From the NCBI GenBank assembly GCA_018883715.1, contig JAHLFP010000007.1, positions 1-50,108 of the forward strand: a stretch of 50,108 bases of DNA, read 5' to 3'. This DNA is from Candidatus Allofournierella pullistercoris. GTDB taxonomy: Bacteria; Bacillota; Clostridia; Oscillospirales; Ruminococcaceae. Shown in pieces: positions 8,236 to 19,493 of the stretch (position 1 is the first letter of the stretch; each line of letters begins with the position of its first letter). The notes under the pieces are model-generated. The model did not search any database. It saw nothing but the letters and a program-made list of their open reading frames with translations, and was not told the origin of the DNA. A program made the translations under genes and the position numbers.

Positions 8236-8659
8236 TTTCTTCTTCCTCAACCACTATTTCTACAAAATCCATACCCTGTACCGCCTGTTTCACAAGGGAA
8301 AGGGTAGCTTCCTGCTCTTGCGGTTCAGCCTGCACCGTTAAAACAAGGGGATTTTCCCCTGTGGCCTTCACGGTACTGCTCAACCCGTTTGAATGAATCA
8401 GCTGCTGAATTTGCTCCACCAAGCTATCCTGTTCCATCTGCTCCACATACGCACTGTAATCCGCTGGCGCAAGGGAATCCGGCAAGCTCCATTCCCACAC
8501 CTCCTGTACATCCCATGACCCCGCCGGAAGAACGGATACTAAGATATATAGCGCAAGCACGGTTTTTATGCTTTTTTCATACTCCTTTTTTGGCAGTAAG
8601 ATGGTAAGTATCCCCGCAATCAGACAGGATACACAGACGGTCATTGCCCAGTATCTCAC
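8225..8659 (-). CDS. spoIIIAF: Stage III sporulation protein AF
   Basis: A 144-aa protein with two N-terminal transmembrane segments (about 4-22 and 33-48, separated by PKKEYEKSIKTV, a typical SpoIIIAF loop) and a small soluble C-terminal domain that ends in a run of glutamates. It is a component of the SpoIIIA channel with weak similarity to secretion ring-building motifs. Translation probably starts at GTG 8659, one base downstream of the spoIIIAE stop and behind GGAGGAGGGG. Its acidic tail codons also supply the RBS of spoIIIAG. Confidence 0.9.
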   Translation of the reverse strand: MRYWAMTVCVSCLIAGILTILLPKKEYEKSIKTVLALYILVSVLPAGSWDVQEVWEWSLPDSLAPADYSAYVEQMEQDSLVEQIQQLIHSNGLSSTVKATGENPLVLTVQAEPQEQEATLSLVKQAVQGMDFVEIVVEEEENES

Positions 8660-8660
8660 C

Positions 8661-9713
8661 TCATCCCCCTCCTCCCAGAGTAACCATAAGGGCGGTAGAC
8701 AGTATAATCAACATAAAAAAGAAAACAAGAAACGAGATACACAGCGCCACCGCCTGCGCCATCCCATACAGGATTCCGCTCACACGTCCCAAATCCACTG
8801 ACTTTGCCACCGCCGAGGACAAGGTGTATGCCATGTAATACCCTACACACTGAACAAACAAGGGAAAGGCTTGAACAATCACAACAGCAACCGCCGCAAA
8901 CCCCAGTGAACCTTTCAGTATGCGCAGACCACTCAGCACACTGCCCATGGCTTGGGAAGCAACTGACCCCACAATGGGCACTCCTCCACTCATCAGCAGG
9001 CGTCCCGTGTTAATGGTAAAATCATCCGCCCCCTGTGCAAGTACGGTTTGCATTCCAAGCACGGCGGTAAAAGCCATACAGACGATGGTTAAAATCCAGC
9101 GCACGCATTTGTTCAGCATGTTGCAAGCCTGGGGCAGTCCCGGCACACCGCACAGACCTCCCGCTGTATTCAGTGCAAGATACACCTGCACCAGTGGCAG
9201 AGCACACACCGAAATCATCTGGGCGGAAAAAGCAGCCATGCCAAAGAACATCCCGCTGTATACCGCCGCCTGGGTTACCTGCCCACAACTGACCATCACA
9301 CCGCTGAAAACAGGGATAAACCCCACAAGGTAAATCTGCCATTCCTGCACAATCTGTATTACCCGCTCCACAAGTTCCAGTGCGGCAGGTAGGCTCGTCC
9401 CAAACAATGCCGCAACGCACACCATTTCCAGTGAGGAGCTCCACCCACCTCCGGGAACAAGGACAAGGACTGCCGCACCAAGAAAAATACCCGCCATGAG
9501 CGCTATAACCAAACGGATTGGCTCCCGGATTGGCTCTTTCGCCTTTTCCATAATGCCAGAAAGCAGCTCCCCCGCTTCCATGGACTGAAAGTCCTCCACT
9601 TTCACAGCGGGCTGTTCTATATAATATTGCACGGAATCCGGCACTTCCTGCTGTGCATAGCAAGGAACTGTAAGCATGGCCAAAACCATACACAGGGACA
9701 GCAAGTATCTCAC
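8661..9713 (-). CDS. spoIIIAE: Stage III sporulation protein AE
   Basis: A 350-aa polytopic membrane protein, with a cleavable-looking signal (RYLLSLCMVLAMLTVPCYAQQ) and about seven to eight hydrophobic segments, ending in a long hydrophobic helix before GGGG. It is the largest membrane component of the SpoIIIA complex and is thought to form part of its export platform. The chosen start is GTG 9713, which overlaps the spoIIIAD stop (GTGA) and puts the signal peptide at the N-terminus; the frame is open 41 codons further upstream inside spoIIIAD, but that stretch is not family-like. Confidence 0.92.
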   Translation of the reverse strand: MRYLLSLCMVLAMLTVPCYAQQEVPDSVQYYIEQPAVKVEDFQSMEAGELLSGIMEKAKEPIREPIRLVIALMAGIFLGAAVLVLVPGGGWSSSLEMVCVAALFGTSLPAALELVERVIQIVQEWQIYLVGFIPVFSGVMVSCGQVTQAAVYSGMFFGMAAFSAQMISVCALPLVQVYLALNTAGGLCGVPGLPQACNMLNKCVRWILTIVCMAFTAVLGMQTVLAQGADDFTINTGRLLMSGGVPIVGSVASQAMGSVLSGLRILKGSLGFAAVAVVIVQAFPLFVQCVGYYMAYTLSSAVAKSVDLGRVSGILYGMAQAVALCISFLVFFFMLIILSTALMVTLGGGG

Positions 9714-10090
9714 TGTAAAAACACCACCAATGAATCCAATATTTTTTGAAAAAGAGGCAAAGCACACAGGATAATGAAACACCGCCCTGCCAACTCCACC
9801 TTGCCTGCCAGTGCTGTCATACCCGCATCTTTGCAAATATCCTGGGCTGTTTGGATGGTTAAGGCAATCCCGGCGGTTTTCAATAAAATTGTCAGATTGC
9901 TTTGATCCAGATATTCCGAACAGTCATAGAACCACTGGATAATCGGCTCGCAAAACCCCACCAGATACAGTAGTAAAATCACCGAACAGCCCAGCAAGCA
10001 CAGCAGACCATAGGCGGGCAGATACTGGCGAACCAATGCGGTAAGCATGGCACTTATCAATACAAAGGCCAAAATTTGAAACAATTCCAT
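9710..10090 (-). CDS. spoIIIAD: Stage III sporulation protein AD
   Basis: A 126-aa integral membrane protein with about three to four hydrophobic segments and the family motif KTAGIALTIQTAQDICKDAGMTALAGKVELAGR in the second half. Together with SpoIIIAC it resembles small inner-membrane export components and belongs to the mother-cell SpoIIIA complex. The gene is spaced 11 bp from spoIIIAC and overlaps spoIIIAE by 4 bp. Confidence 0.94.
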   Translation of the reverse strand: MELFQILAFVLISAMLTALVRQYLPAYGLLCLLGCSVILLLYLVGFCEPIIQWFYDCSEYLDQSNLTILLKTAGIALTIQTAQDICKDAGMTALAGKVELAGRCFIILCALPLFQKILDSLVVFLQ

Positions 10091-10101
10091 GGCGGTTCCT
10101 T

Positions 10102-10296
10102 TTACAAGTTAAACAGAGCCTTAATTCTCACAAACAGGTCACTTATTTGCTGTACCAACATGGACAGCACCACAATCAATCCCGCCAATGTGGTCATCAT
10201 CGCCTGGTCCTCCCGGCCAGAGCGAATCAAAAGCTGATTCAAAACCGCAACAATAATACCGATTGCCGCTATTTTGAATACCAAATCGATATCCAT
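10102..10296 (-). CDS. spoIIIAC: Stage III sporulation protein AC
   Basis: A 64-aa membrane protein with two hydrophobic helices (LVFKIAAIGIIVAVLNQLLI and MMTTLAGLIVVLSMLVQQI) joined by the conserved RSGREDQA loop. This length is normal for SpoIIIAC. The ATG at 10296 has AAGGAGG six bases upstream; the open frame extends to 10422 but that part overlaps spoIIIAB. Confidence 0.94.
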   Translation of the reverse strand: MDIDLVFKIAAIGIIVAVLNQLLIRSGREDQAMMTTLAGLIVVLSMLVQQISDLFVRIKALFNL

Positions 10297-10313
10297 GGCG
10301 TCCTCCTTGATTT

Positions 10314-10787
10314 TCAAAACAGTAGAATTGCAACAAGCCCTCCCAGACACAGCCCTAACTTTGGGTACAGCCGGCAGGTTGCTTGATGACGACGCTCTGC
10401 CTGTTCCTGCTCTTTTTTGCATACCATCATCAGGTATTCCACCTCCTGGCAGAACTGCTCGCTGGTGTTTGCTCCCAAAAATTGAAAAAAACTTTGGAAT
10501 CCACTGCTATGTTCTCTGCCCAGCCATTCCGGCAGAAGAACATCCCCAAAGCCTTTGCCGTGGGCTGTAATCAGCTGGGTATATAAACCGGAACTTTGGC
10601 AGTCCCGAAATAACTGGGATATAGGGGTCGCCCGGTAAAATATCTCCTGTTCCAGATAGGCCAGCAACTGGGATAGCTGATTCCAAAACAAAAGCCGACT
10701 ATAAACCCGCTTGCTGTACTCCATCCCGGCGGCAAACCCGGTGAACACCAGCAGCAATAGGCCCATCCATTTGAGAATTACCGTCAT
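10314..10787 (-). CDS. spoIIIAB: Stage III sporulation protein AB
   Basis: A 157-aa protein with an N-terminal hydrophobic segment (ILKWMGLLLLVFTGFAAGMEYS), a helical soluble middle (RLLFWNQLSQLLAYLEQEI, then RATPISQLFRD) and a C-terminal hydrophobic anchor ending LCLGGLVAILLF. This architecture and the type II secretion F-like arrangement match SpoIIIAB. The ATG at 10787 overlaps the spoIIIAA stop (ATGA). The frame is open to 10973 but the extra part lies inside spoIIIAA. Confidence 0.93.
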   Translation of the reverse strand: MTVILKWMGLLLLVFTGFAAGMEYSKRVYSRLLFWNQLSQLLAYLEQEIFYRATPISQLFRDCQSSGLYTQLITAHGKGFGDVLLPEWLGREHSSGFQSFFQFLGANTSEQFCQEVEYLMMVCKKEQEQAERRHQATCRLYPKLGLCLGGLVAILLF

Positions 10788-11683
10788 AGGCAGACCACCT
10801 CCTGTATCCGTCCCCTTGCCATCTCTCTGGGAAGCAAGACGCATAGCCCAAAATAGTGGGACAATTCCCCTTTTCCGCACTCCAGTCGTTGCTCTGCGTC
10901 CTGGACGCTTGTCCCATGAATGGTACAAAGAAATTCTATCCCACCAGAACAGGCGGCTTTTATCTGCTGCCACTCGGAATGACCTGCAATTTCATCGCAC
11001 ACAATGATATCTGGACCCATGCTGCGCAGTGCATTTTGAATGCCCCGATTTTTCTGAACCCCAGATAAAACATCGCAGTGCAAAGGCGGCAAATATTGGA
11101 AGCCTTCCTCACTGCAAGGCCAGATTTCCTCACGCTCGTCCACAACGCAAACCCTCTTCCCCCGTGCGCATAGATGAGAAACAAGGCTGCGCAGGAGGGT
11201 TGTTTTTCCGCTCCCCGGTGGGCCAATCAAAAGCATGCCTCGAAACGGTTGTTGAAGTTGGCTTTTCAAAGCGTTGGGCAAGGGAATCTGGATGACACGG
11301 GCCACCCGGATGTTCAGCGAGGTAATGCTTTGAATCCCTTTGATTTCATCCTGTGCCCAGCAAAAGGACCCCGCGACTCCCACTCTGTGTCCGCCGGGAA
11401 TAGTAAAAAAACCTTGGGCAAGCTGTTGCTGGTGGGTATGTACCGAGCGGTCGCACAGTTCATAAAAGCACTGCTTGACTTGGGGATGGGTCAGCGGCGG
11501 GATACTGTGGGCGGTCGTCCACTCCACCGCAGGCAGGATACCCTCTTTTGTGGTAAACACCACCGGACGTCCCGTTCGCAAGCGGATTTCCTGCACCTGA
11601 TCGGCCAGATGGGATGGTACACTGCACAGGCTTTGATGAACAAAACCAGGCAATCGGGATATGGCTTGATAGTATGGTTCCAT
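10784..11683 (-). CDS. spoIIIAA: Stage III sporulation protein AA, AAA/secretion-type ATPase
   Basis: A 299-aa cytosolic ATPase, the presumed motor of the SpoIIIA channel and related to secretion ATPases. Walker A is GPPGSGKTT (154-162) and Walker B is IIVCDE (226-231) followed by AGHSEWQQI. The N-terminal half has the family block EIRLRTGRPVVF and ELCDRSVHTHQQQLAQGFFTIPGGHRVGVAG. It is first in the eight-gene operon, with AAAGGGAG as the RBS at 11696-11703. B. subtilis spoIIIA is driven by the mother-cell factor sigma-E; a possible site is listed separately. Confidence 0.96.
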   Translation of the reverse strand: MEPYYQAISRLPGFVHQSLCSVPSHLADQVQEIRLRTGRPVVFTTKEGILPAVEWTTAHSIPPLTHPQVKQCFYELCDRSVHTHQQQLAQGFFTIPGGHRVGVAGSFCWAQDEIKGIQSITSLNIRVARVIQIPLPNALKSQLQQPFRGMLLIGPPGSGKTTLLRSLVSHLCARGKRVCVVDEREEIWPCSEEGFQYLPPLHCDVLSGVQKNRGIQNALRSMGPDIIVCDEIAGHSEWQQIKAACSGGIEFLCTIHGTSVQDAEQRLECGKGELSHYFGLCVLLPREMARGRIQEVVCL

Positions 11684-11709
11684 AGTGATTTCACGCTCCC
11701 TTTGCTATT

Positions 11710-11736
11710 ACAGTATGCAATGGCTCGTCCGTATAG
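11710..11736 (-). promoter_or_regulatory. Possible sigma-E-type promoter of the spoIIIA operon
   Basis: CATACTGT on the minus strand (11710-11717) matches the sigma-E -10 consensus CATACAnT in all but one position and lies about 27 bases before the spoIIIAA start. An AT-rich CTATA (11732-11736) about 14 bases upstream is only a poor -35 match, so the assignment rests mainly on the -10 and on the known sigma-E control of the operon. Confidence 0.38.
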
Positions 11737-11739
11737 AAC

Positions 11740-11782
11740 AAAAGAGCAGTCCCCTTTCCTTTGGAAAGAAAACTGCTCTTTT
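11740..11782 (-). terminator. Intrinsic terminator after ligA
   Basis: An 11-bp perfect stem AAAAGAGCAGT/ACTGCTCTTTT closes an AG/CT-rich inner loop that can pair further (TTTCTTTCC with GGAAAGG); the 3' arm ends in T-rich sequence. It begins 13 bases after the ligA stop and separates ligA from the spoIIIA promoter. Confidence 0.85.
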
Positions 11783-11795
11783 AAAATCAAACGAT

Positions 11796-14060
<2,265 letters not shown>

Positions 14061-14741
14061 TTATGATTGACTCTGTGATACCCCTTGTCCAACGCTCACC
14101 TGAGGCACCTGTCCCACAACCCAAATCTGGCCTGCCATTAAATCAGTTTCTACCTGTACCGGATAGACCTGACCGGCATAAACCAGTCCTAATTCCACCT
14201 GCACACAGATGGTAAGTTCCCAACGGGTTTGGTTGATGCCTGCACTTACAAACTGGGTGTCCATGTTGCTTTTTGCATATGAGATAGGCACCGCCTTAAC
14301 GGTTAAACTAGGGCCTTTGTCGTTGAACATCTGAATGCCGGTGAGTGTGCCCACTGGAATGGAAAAGGTCATCTGAAAATCGTCCTCCAAGATTTCATTC
14401 ACCCGTTGCACCAGGGCATCCTCCAGGTGGTTGACCACCAACCCGTCCACATGGATGCTTTGAATCTGTCCGTCCTGTGTTTGGTTTGTTTGGTACAATC
14501 CTTCAAACAGATACCCTTGTTGGTCCACCAGTCCATCAAAGACTTCCTGTATCATCCGCATAGAACGATTTTTGCAATGATACACCAGAACTTCCTGCAC
14601 AAAGGGACGAACAACACGATCCAGTTGAATCAATCCAAATATTCCCATGGACACAGCAAACATTACAAAAATCGCCCCACGCTTCCACTGCCGTTTGGGG
14701 GATGGTTTTGCCTGATGACGTCCAGCGGTTTTGTATAGCAT
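14061..14741 (-). CDS. yunB: Sporulation protein YunB
   Basis: A 226-aa protein with a basic N-terminus, one transmembrane segment (about 23-41, GAIFVMFAVSMGIFGLIQL) and an extracytoplasmic domain. The domain has the YunB features: NRSMRMIQEVFDGLV, IHVDGLVVNHLEDALVQRVNEIL, SIPVGTLTG and a long beta-rich tail. In B. subtilis yunB is a sigma-E gene needed for efficient sporulation; its molecular role is unsettled. RBS AAAGGAGAG lies upstream of the ATG. It stands alone between pfkA and ligA; no clear sporulation promoter could be fixed upstream. Confidence 0.85.
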   Translation of the reverse strand: MLYKTAGRHQAKPSPKRQWKRGAIFVMFAVSMGIFGLIQLDRVVRPFVQEVLVYHCKNRSMRMIQEVFDGLVDQQGYLFEGLYQTNQTQDGQIQSIHVDGLVVNHLEDALVQRVNEILEDDFQMTFSIPVGTLTGIQMFNDKGPSLTVKAVPISYAKSNMDTQFVSAGINQTRWELTICVQVELGLVYAGQVYPVQVETDLMAGQIWVVGQVPQVSVGQGVSQSQS

Positions 14742-14817
14742 GGAATCTCTCCTTTTCTTTTAAGAAAATTTTGCTCTATGGTTATATATTCTGTTTCCAT
14801 GCCAAATGTGCAAAAAT

Positions 14818-14849
14818 AAAACCTCTGGATACAAAAATCCAGAGGTTTT
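14818..14849 (-). terminator. Intrinsic terminator after pfkA
   Basis: A 13-bp perfect stem (arms at 14818-14830 and 14837-14849) with a 6-nt loop starts five bases after the pfkA stop; the minus-strand 3' side continues TTTTATTTTTG, a good uridine tract. The symmetric T run also suits plus-strand use. Confidence 0.9.
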
Positions 14850-14853
14850 TATG

Positions 14854-15828
14854 TTAGATAGAGATGGTACGGGCTACATCCAGTACAAGGGTATCAATGG
14901 TTTTCTTCATGGAAAGTGCTACGTCAATGTCATAGTCCACGATTTTGTCCGCAGAAACTGCCACAACACGGTTAAAAATACCCCGCTCCAGCAGATTTAC
15001 AGCATGATAACCCATTTCGGATGCAGTAACACGGTCACGCAGGGTGGGAGAACCACCACGCTGTACGTGGCCCAGAACGGTTGCACGGGAATCAATACCA
15101 GTCTGTGCCTGAATTTCCGCTGCCAGCTCCTGGGCATGGCCTACACCTTCCGCCACAATGACGATGAAGTGCTTTTTGCCGGTCTTTTGGGTTTCACGCA
15201 TCCGTGCCAGCACATCGTGATCCAAATCGTAGGGACGTTCCGGAATCAAGATTGCCAGTGCACCGGTGGCAATACCCACGTTCAGCGCAATGTAACCTGC
15301 ATTACGACCCATAACCTCTACCACACTGCAACGGTCATGGCTTTGGGTGGTATCACGCAGTTTGTCCACCATCTCCACCGCTGTGTTCATAGCAGTATCA
15401 TAGCCGATGGTGTATTCACTGCAAGCGATGTCATTGTCGATTGTGCCGGGGATGCCAATACAGGGAACACCCAGGTTCGCCAGCGCACGAGCACCACGGA
15501 AAGAACCGTCGCCGCCAATGACAACCAGCGCATCAATGCCCAGCTCTGCACATTTTTCTGCACCCTTCTTTTGGTATTCTGGGTTTAGAAATTCAAGACA
15601 GCGAGCGGTATACAGCACAGTACCACCACGATGAATAATCTCGGAAACACTGCGCAGATTCATTTCATATACATCCCCATTGAGCAAACCGTTATAGCCA
15701 CGCTCAATGCCCATGACACGCATACCTTTACCCAAAGCAGTACGAACCACAGCACGTACCGCCGCATTCATACCAGGAGCATCTCCACCGCTGGTGAGAA
15801 CGCCAATGGTTTTAATTTCTTTGTACAT
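14854..15828 (-). CDS. pfkA: ATP-dependent 6-phosphofructokinase
   Basis: A 324-aa glycolytic enzyme that phosphorylates fructose 6-phosphate to the 1,6-bisphosphate. Visible motifs are the nucleotide loop GVLTSGGDAPGMNA (about 8-21), GGDGSFRGA, the catalytic PGTIDNDI, substrate-binding EVMGRNAGYIAL and VLGHVQRGGSPT, all of the ATP-dependent PfkA type (GGDGS, rather than the PPi-linked GGDDS form). The ATG at 15828 has GGAGGG nine bases upstream; an ATG eight codons earlier is less well placed. It follows dnaE as in B. subtilis, but with its own strong promoter. Confidence 0.97.
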   Translation of the reverse strand: MYKEIKTIGVLTSGGDAPGMNAAVRAVVRTALGKGMRVMGIERGYNGLLNGDVYEMNLRSVSEIIHRGGTVLYTARCLEFLNPEYQKKGAEKCAELGIDALVVIGGDGSFRGARALANLGVPCIGIPGTIDNDIACSEYTIGYDTAMNTAVEMVDKLRDTTQSHDRCSVVEVMGRNAGYIALNVGIATGALAILIPERPYDLDHDVLARMRETQKTGKKHFIVIVAEGVGHAQELAAEIQAQTGIDSRATVLGHVQRGGSPTLRDRVTASEMGYHAVNLLERGIFNRVVAVSADKIVDYDIDVALSMKKTIDTLVLDVARTISI

Positions 15829-15878
15829 AATCACAGCCCTCCTCAGTTCCATCCAGTCATATCACCAGAATTGATATA

Positions 15879-15907
15879 ATTATAACATATATCCTGAGAG
15901 AATGCAA
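15879..15907 (-). promoter_or_regulatory. Sigma-A extended -10 promoter for pfkA
   Basis: TGTTATAAT (15879-15887) on the minus strand is a perfect extended -10; the weak -35 TTGCAT (15902-15907) is 17 bp away. It lies in the dnaE-pfkA gap and gives a leader of about 45 nt. Confidence 0.75.
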
Positions 15908-15938
15908 AACAAAGTTTTGAAAATTGTTGTTTTTGCTG

Positions 15939-18900
15939 TTACTGAATTGCCACGTTCTTTTCTCCAAGAATTCGCACCATTTCATCAAACAGGCGGGGCT
16001 GGTCCAGCGTCCACATGGAGCGTGGGGCAACCGTCAACTGTTTGCAGTCCTCAAAGTACATGTACACCGGGAAATCCCCCTCAAAAATCCCCAGTAGATT
16101 TTCCACCTTGTGGAACTGCGGACAATCTCTGGAAGCTAATTTCAGGTACAATCCACGTGGTCTTTTGGGCTTTGTGGATTGTTTTTCCGGTGTGGTAGCA
16201 TTTTGGGCAGATACAGGTTGTTTTTCCGGCATTAGTGTGCTTTTGGGTTTTACAGGCTGAGTAAGGGGTTTATTCTCATATTGCTCTGCAAGAACAATTT
16301 CTTCCGCCATAATTTTGGTAGCTTCGTCGTCTTTTACTGAAACACGGCCTGTCACCACCACAACTGCATTTTCCTGCAAGGCATCTCGGCACCGTTCCAG
16401 CACCTTTGGAAACACCAAAATTTCCAGCGTACCAGTCAGGTCCTCCACACTGGTAAATGCCATCATGGTATTGGAACGGGTGGTCATAAACTTGCTTTTA
16501 ATCACGGTGCAAAGGATTTTCACATTTTTATTGTCATAATCCTTTGCATCATCCCCGGTCAGCTCCGCAATGTTGCAAGCACCAATGGTGCGAATCATAT
16601 CACGGTAGGCATCCAGCGGATGACCGGACAGGTACAGGCCACTTGCTTCCTTTTCCTGCTGGAGCAGTTCTTTGGGCGAATACTCCTCTTTTGGCGGGAT
16701 GTAATAATCATCCCTGTCCTCCTGGCTGTCCAGCTGACCAAACAAATCCAGCTGTCCATCCAGATTCTTGCGGCTATCCGTTTCCACACTCTTCAAGATT
16801 GGCTCGATGTGCTCAATCATTGCCCGGCGGCTTACCCCCATTTCATCAAAAGCACCGCATTTAATCAGGCTTTCAATGGCTCGGCGGTTGACTTCGCATC
16901 CGTGCATCCGTTTGCAAAAATCATACAGAGAGTGGAACGGCTTGTCCTTGCGCTCTTTTACCACAGAGGCAATTAGGTTCCGGCCCACATTTTTCACCGC
17001 GTTCAAACCAAAGCGAATGGTTCCATTGTGAGCGGTAAACCCACCGTCACTTACGTTAATGTCGGGGGGAAGAACCTTAATGTTCAACCGCTGGCACTCG
17101 GCGGAATATTCAATCACCTTATCCGTGTTATCCAGCACGCTGGTGAGCAACGCCGCCATGAACTCGTTGGGATAATGGCATTTCAGATAGGCTGTTTGGT
17201 ACGCCACATAGGCATAGCAAGCCGCATGGGATTTGTTGAAGGCATAGGATGCAAAGCTGGACATATCGTCAAAGATAGCGTTAGCCGTCTTTTCGTCAAT
17301 GCCGTTTGCCACACAGCCCACGCATTCCGACCCCGGCTCGGTACTGCCATAGACAAAGTGCTGGCGCTCCTTTTCCATAACATCATGCTTTTTCTTACTC
17401 ATGGCACGGCGCACCAGGTCCGCTTGTCCCAAGGAAAAGCCTGCCAGCTCTCGGCAAATCTGCATTACCTGTTCCTGATACACAATACATCCGTTGGTCA
17501 CGTCCAGGATATGGGCCAACTGGGGTGTCTTGTATTGCACCTGTTCCGGATGCTGGCGGTTGCGCAGATAGGTTGGGATGGAGTCCATAGGACCGGGACG
17601 ATACAAGGAAATCAAGGCGATAATGTCTTCCAGATTTTTTGGCTTTAAGCCAGAAAGAACTTGCTTCATGCCACTACTTTCCAGCTGGAACACACCCTCT
17701 GTTTCACTGCGGCCTAGCATGGCATAGGTTTCTTCATCGTCATAGGGCATGGTTTCCACAGAGAAAGAAGGATTGCTCTTTTGAATCATCCGCTCTGCAT
17801 CTCGGATTACGGTCAGGGTGCGCAGACCTAAAAAGTCCATCTTCAAAAGACCCAATTCCTCGATGGTGGTCATGGTGAACTGGGTAACAGGAATGCCGTC
17901 ATTGGAGGCAAGGGGTACATATTCGTCCACCGCCTGAGGGGTAATCACCACACCTGCCGCATGGGTGGAAGCGTGGCGGGGCATACCCTCAATTTTAATG
18001 GCGGTATCCACCAGTTCTTTCACCTGTTCGTCCTGTTCGTACAGGTTTTTGAGTTCAGGTGATACCTCCAGTGCCCGGTTTAGGGTCATTTTCAACTCCA
18101 TGGGAACCAGCTTTGCGATGGAATCCACCATGGCATAGGGCAAATCCATGACCCGTCCCACATCTCGCAACGCTGCACGAGCCGCCATAGTACCAAAGGT
18201 GATAATCTGTGCCACATGGTCGTGCCCGTACTTTTCGTTTACATAGTCAATAACATCCTGCCGATGCTCGTAGCAAAAGTCCACATCAAAGTCAGGCATA
18301 CTGACACGCTCCGGATTCAAAAACCGCTCAAACAGTAGCTGATAGCGGATGGGGTCAATGTTGGTGATGCCTACACAGTAGGCCGCAATGCTACCTGCAC
18401 CACTGCCACGTCCTGGGCCAACGGGAATCCCCTTGCTTCTCGCATAGCGGATAAAATCATACACAATCAGATAGTAGTTGGTGTAGCCCATTCGCTTGAT
18501 GACATCAATTTCGTAGGCCAGCCGTTCCCGAATGGTTTCATCCACGTTTTTGCCATACCGTTTTTCCAGTCCCTCATAACACAGCATCTCAAAATATGCT
18601 TGGTTGTCCATATTGTTAGGAGCTTGGAAATAGGGCAGCTTGGTTACACCAAACTCAAAATCAAAATTGCACATTTCCGCAATCTTGTTGGTGTTTTCAC
18701 AGGCTTCCGGCACAATGGAAAACAGGTCATACATTTCCTCTGTGCTTTTCAGATAAAACTCATCTGTTGCAAATTCCAGCTTGTCATCATCCTGGATGGT
18801 TTTGCCAGTTTGGATGCAGATAAGGATACTCTGCATCTTGCTGTCTTCCTTGCGCAGATAATGGGAATCGTTGGTGGCAACCAGGGGAATTCCGGTATCT

Positions 18901-19493
18901 CTGGACAGTCGAATCAGGTGAGGCAATACCCGTTGCTGGGCTTCAATGCCATGGTCCTGGATTTCCAGATAGTAATTTCCCTGTCCAAACAGGTTGTTAT
19001 AGTACAGTGCAACCTGTTTGGCCTTTTCATAGTCTCCTGCCAGCAAAGCCTGGGGAACTTCGCCCGCCAAGCAAGCAGAAAGACAAACCAGGCCCTCGCA
19101 GTGCTCTTCCAGCAGGGCCTTGTCAATGCGTGGTTTGGAATAAAAACCCTCGGTAAAACCGGCAGAAACCAGTTTAATCAGGTTTTTATAGCCCGTCTCG
19201 TTTTTACAAAGCAAAATCAGATGGTGAGAGCCATCAATCCGGTTCACCTTATCAAAGCGGGAACGGGTTGCCACATAGACTTCGCATCCAATAATCGGCT
19301 TAATCCCCGCTTTTTTGGCGGCCTTGTAAAAATCCACACAGCCATACATCACGCCATGGTCGGTGATTGCAATGGCGGTTTGCCCCAGCTCCTTGACCCG
19401 GTCGAACATTCGGTCAATTCGGCAGGCACCGTCCAGCAAGCTATACTCTGTATGGACATGTAGATGGGTAAAATTACGGTTTGACTCCGACAT
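15939..19493 (-). CDS. dnaE: DNA polymerase III subunit alpha, DnaE type
   Basis: A 1184-aa C-family polymerase. The N-terminal PHP domain starts FTHLHVHTEYSLLDGACRI and has ITDHGVMYG. The palm carries PGRGSGAGSIAAYCVGIT and the catalytic PDFDVDFCYEHR; further blocks are ASTHAAGVVI, FQLESSGMKQVL, YQEQVMQICRELAGFSLGQADLVRRAMSKK and FNKSHAACYAYVAYQTAYLK. An OB-fold near 990-1070 and a family-specific tail follow. There is no 3'-5' exonuclease insertion, so it is DnaE and not PolC. The start overlaps whiA by 20 bp, with AGAGGAACG as RBS inside whiA. Confidence 0.97.
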   Translation of the reverse strand: MSESNRNFTHLHVHTEYSLLDGACRIDRMFDRVKELGQTAIAITDHGVMYGCVDFYKAAKKAGIKPIIGCEVYVATRSRFDKVNRIDGSHHLILLCKNETGYKNLIKLVSAGFTEGFYSKPRIDKALLEEHCEGLVCLSACLAGEVPQALLAGDYEKAKQVALYYNNLFGQGNYYLEIQDHGIEAQQRVLPHLIRLSRDTGIPLVATNDSHYLRKEDSKMQSILICIQTGKTIQDDDKLEFATDEFYLKSTEEMYDLFSIVPEACENTNKIAEMCNFDFEFGVTKLPYFQAPNNMDNQAYFEMLCYEGLEKRYGKNVDETIRERLAYEIDVIKRMGYTNYYLIVYDFIRYARSKGIPVGPGRGSGAGSIAAYCVGITNIDPIRYQLLFERFLNPERVSMPDFDVDFCYEHRQDVIDYVNEKYGHDHVAQIITFGTMAARAALRDVGRVMDLPYAMVDSIAKLVPMELKMTLNRALEVSPELKNLYEQDEQVKELVDTAIKIEGMPRHASTHAAGVVITPQAVDEYVPLASNDGIPVTQFTMTTIEELGLLKMDFLGLRTLTVIRDAERMIQKSNPSFSVETMPYDDEETYAMLGRSETEGVFQLESSGMKQVLSGLKPKNLEDIIALISLYRPGPMDSIPTYLRNRQHPEQVQYKTPQLAHILDVTNGCIVYQEQVMQICRELAGFSLGQADLVRRAMSKKKHDVMEKERQHFVYGSTEPGSECVGCVANGIDEKTANAIFDDMSSFASYAFNKSHAACYAYVAYQTAYLKCHYPNEFMAALLTSVLDNTDKVIEYSAECQRLNIKVLPPDINVSDGGFTAHNGTIRFGLNAVKNVGRNLIASVVKERKDKPFHSLYDFCKRMHGCEVNRRAIESLIKCGAFDEMGVSRRAMIEHIEPILKSVETDSRKNLDGQLDLFGQLDSQEDRDDYYIPPKEEYSPKELLQQEKEASGLYLSGHPLDAYRDMIRTIGACNIAELTGDDAKDYDNKNVKILCTVIKSKFMTTRSNTMMAFTSVEDLTGTLEILVFPKVLERCRDALQENAVVVVTGRVSVKDDEATKIMAEEIVLAEQYENKPLTQPVKPKSTLMPEKQPVSAQNATTPEKQSTKPKRPRGLYLKLASRDCPQFHKVENLLGIFEGDFPVYMYFEDCKQLTVAPRSMWTLDQPRLFDEMVRILGEKNVAIQ

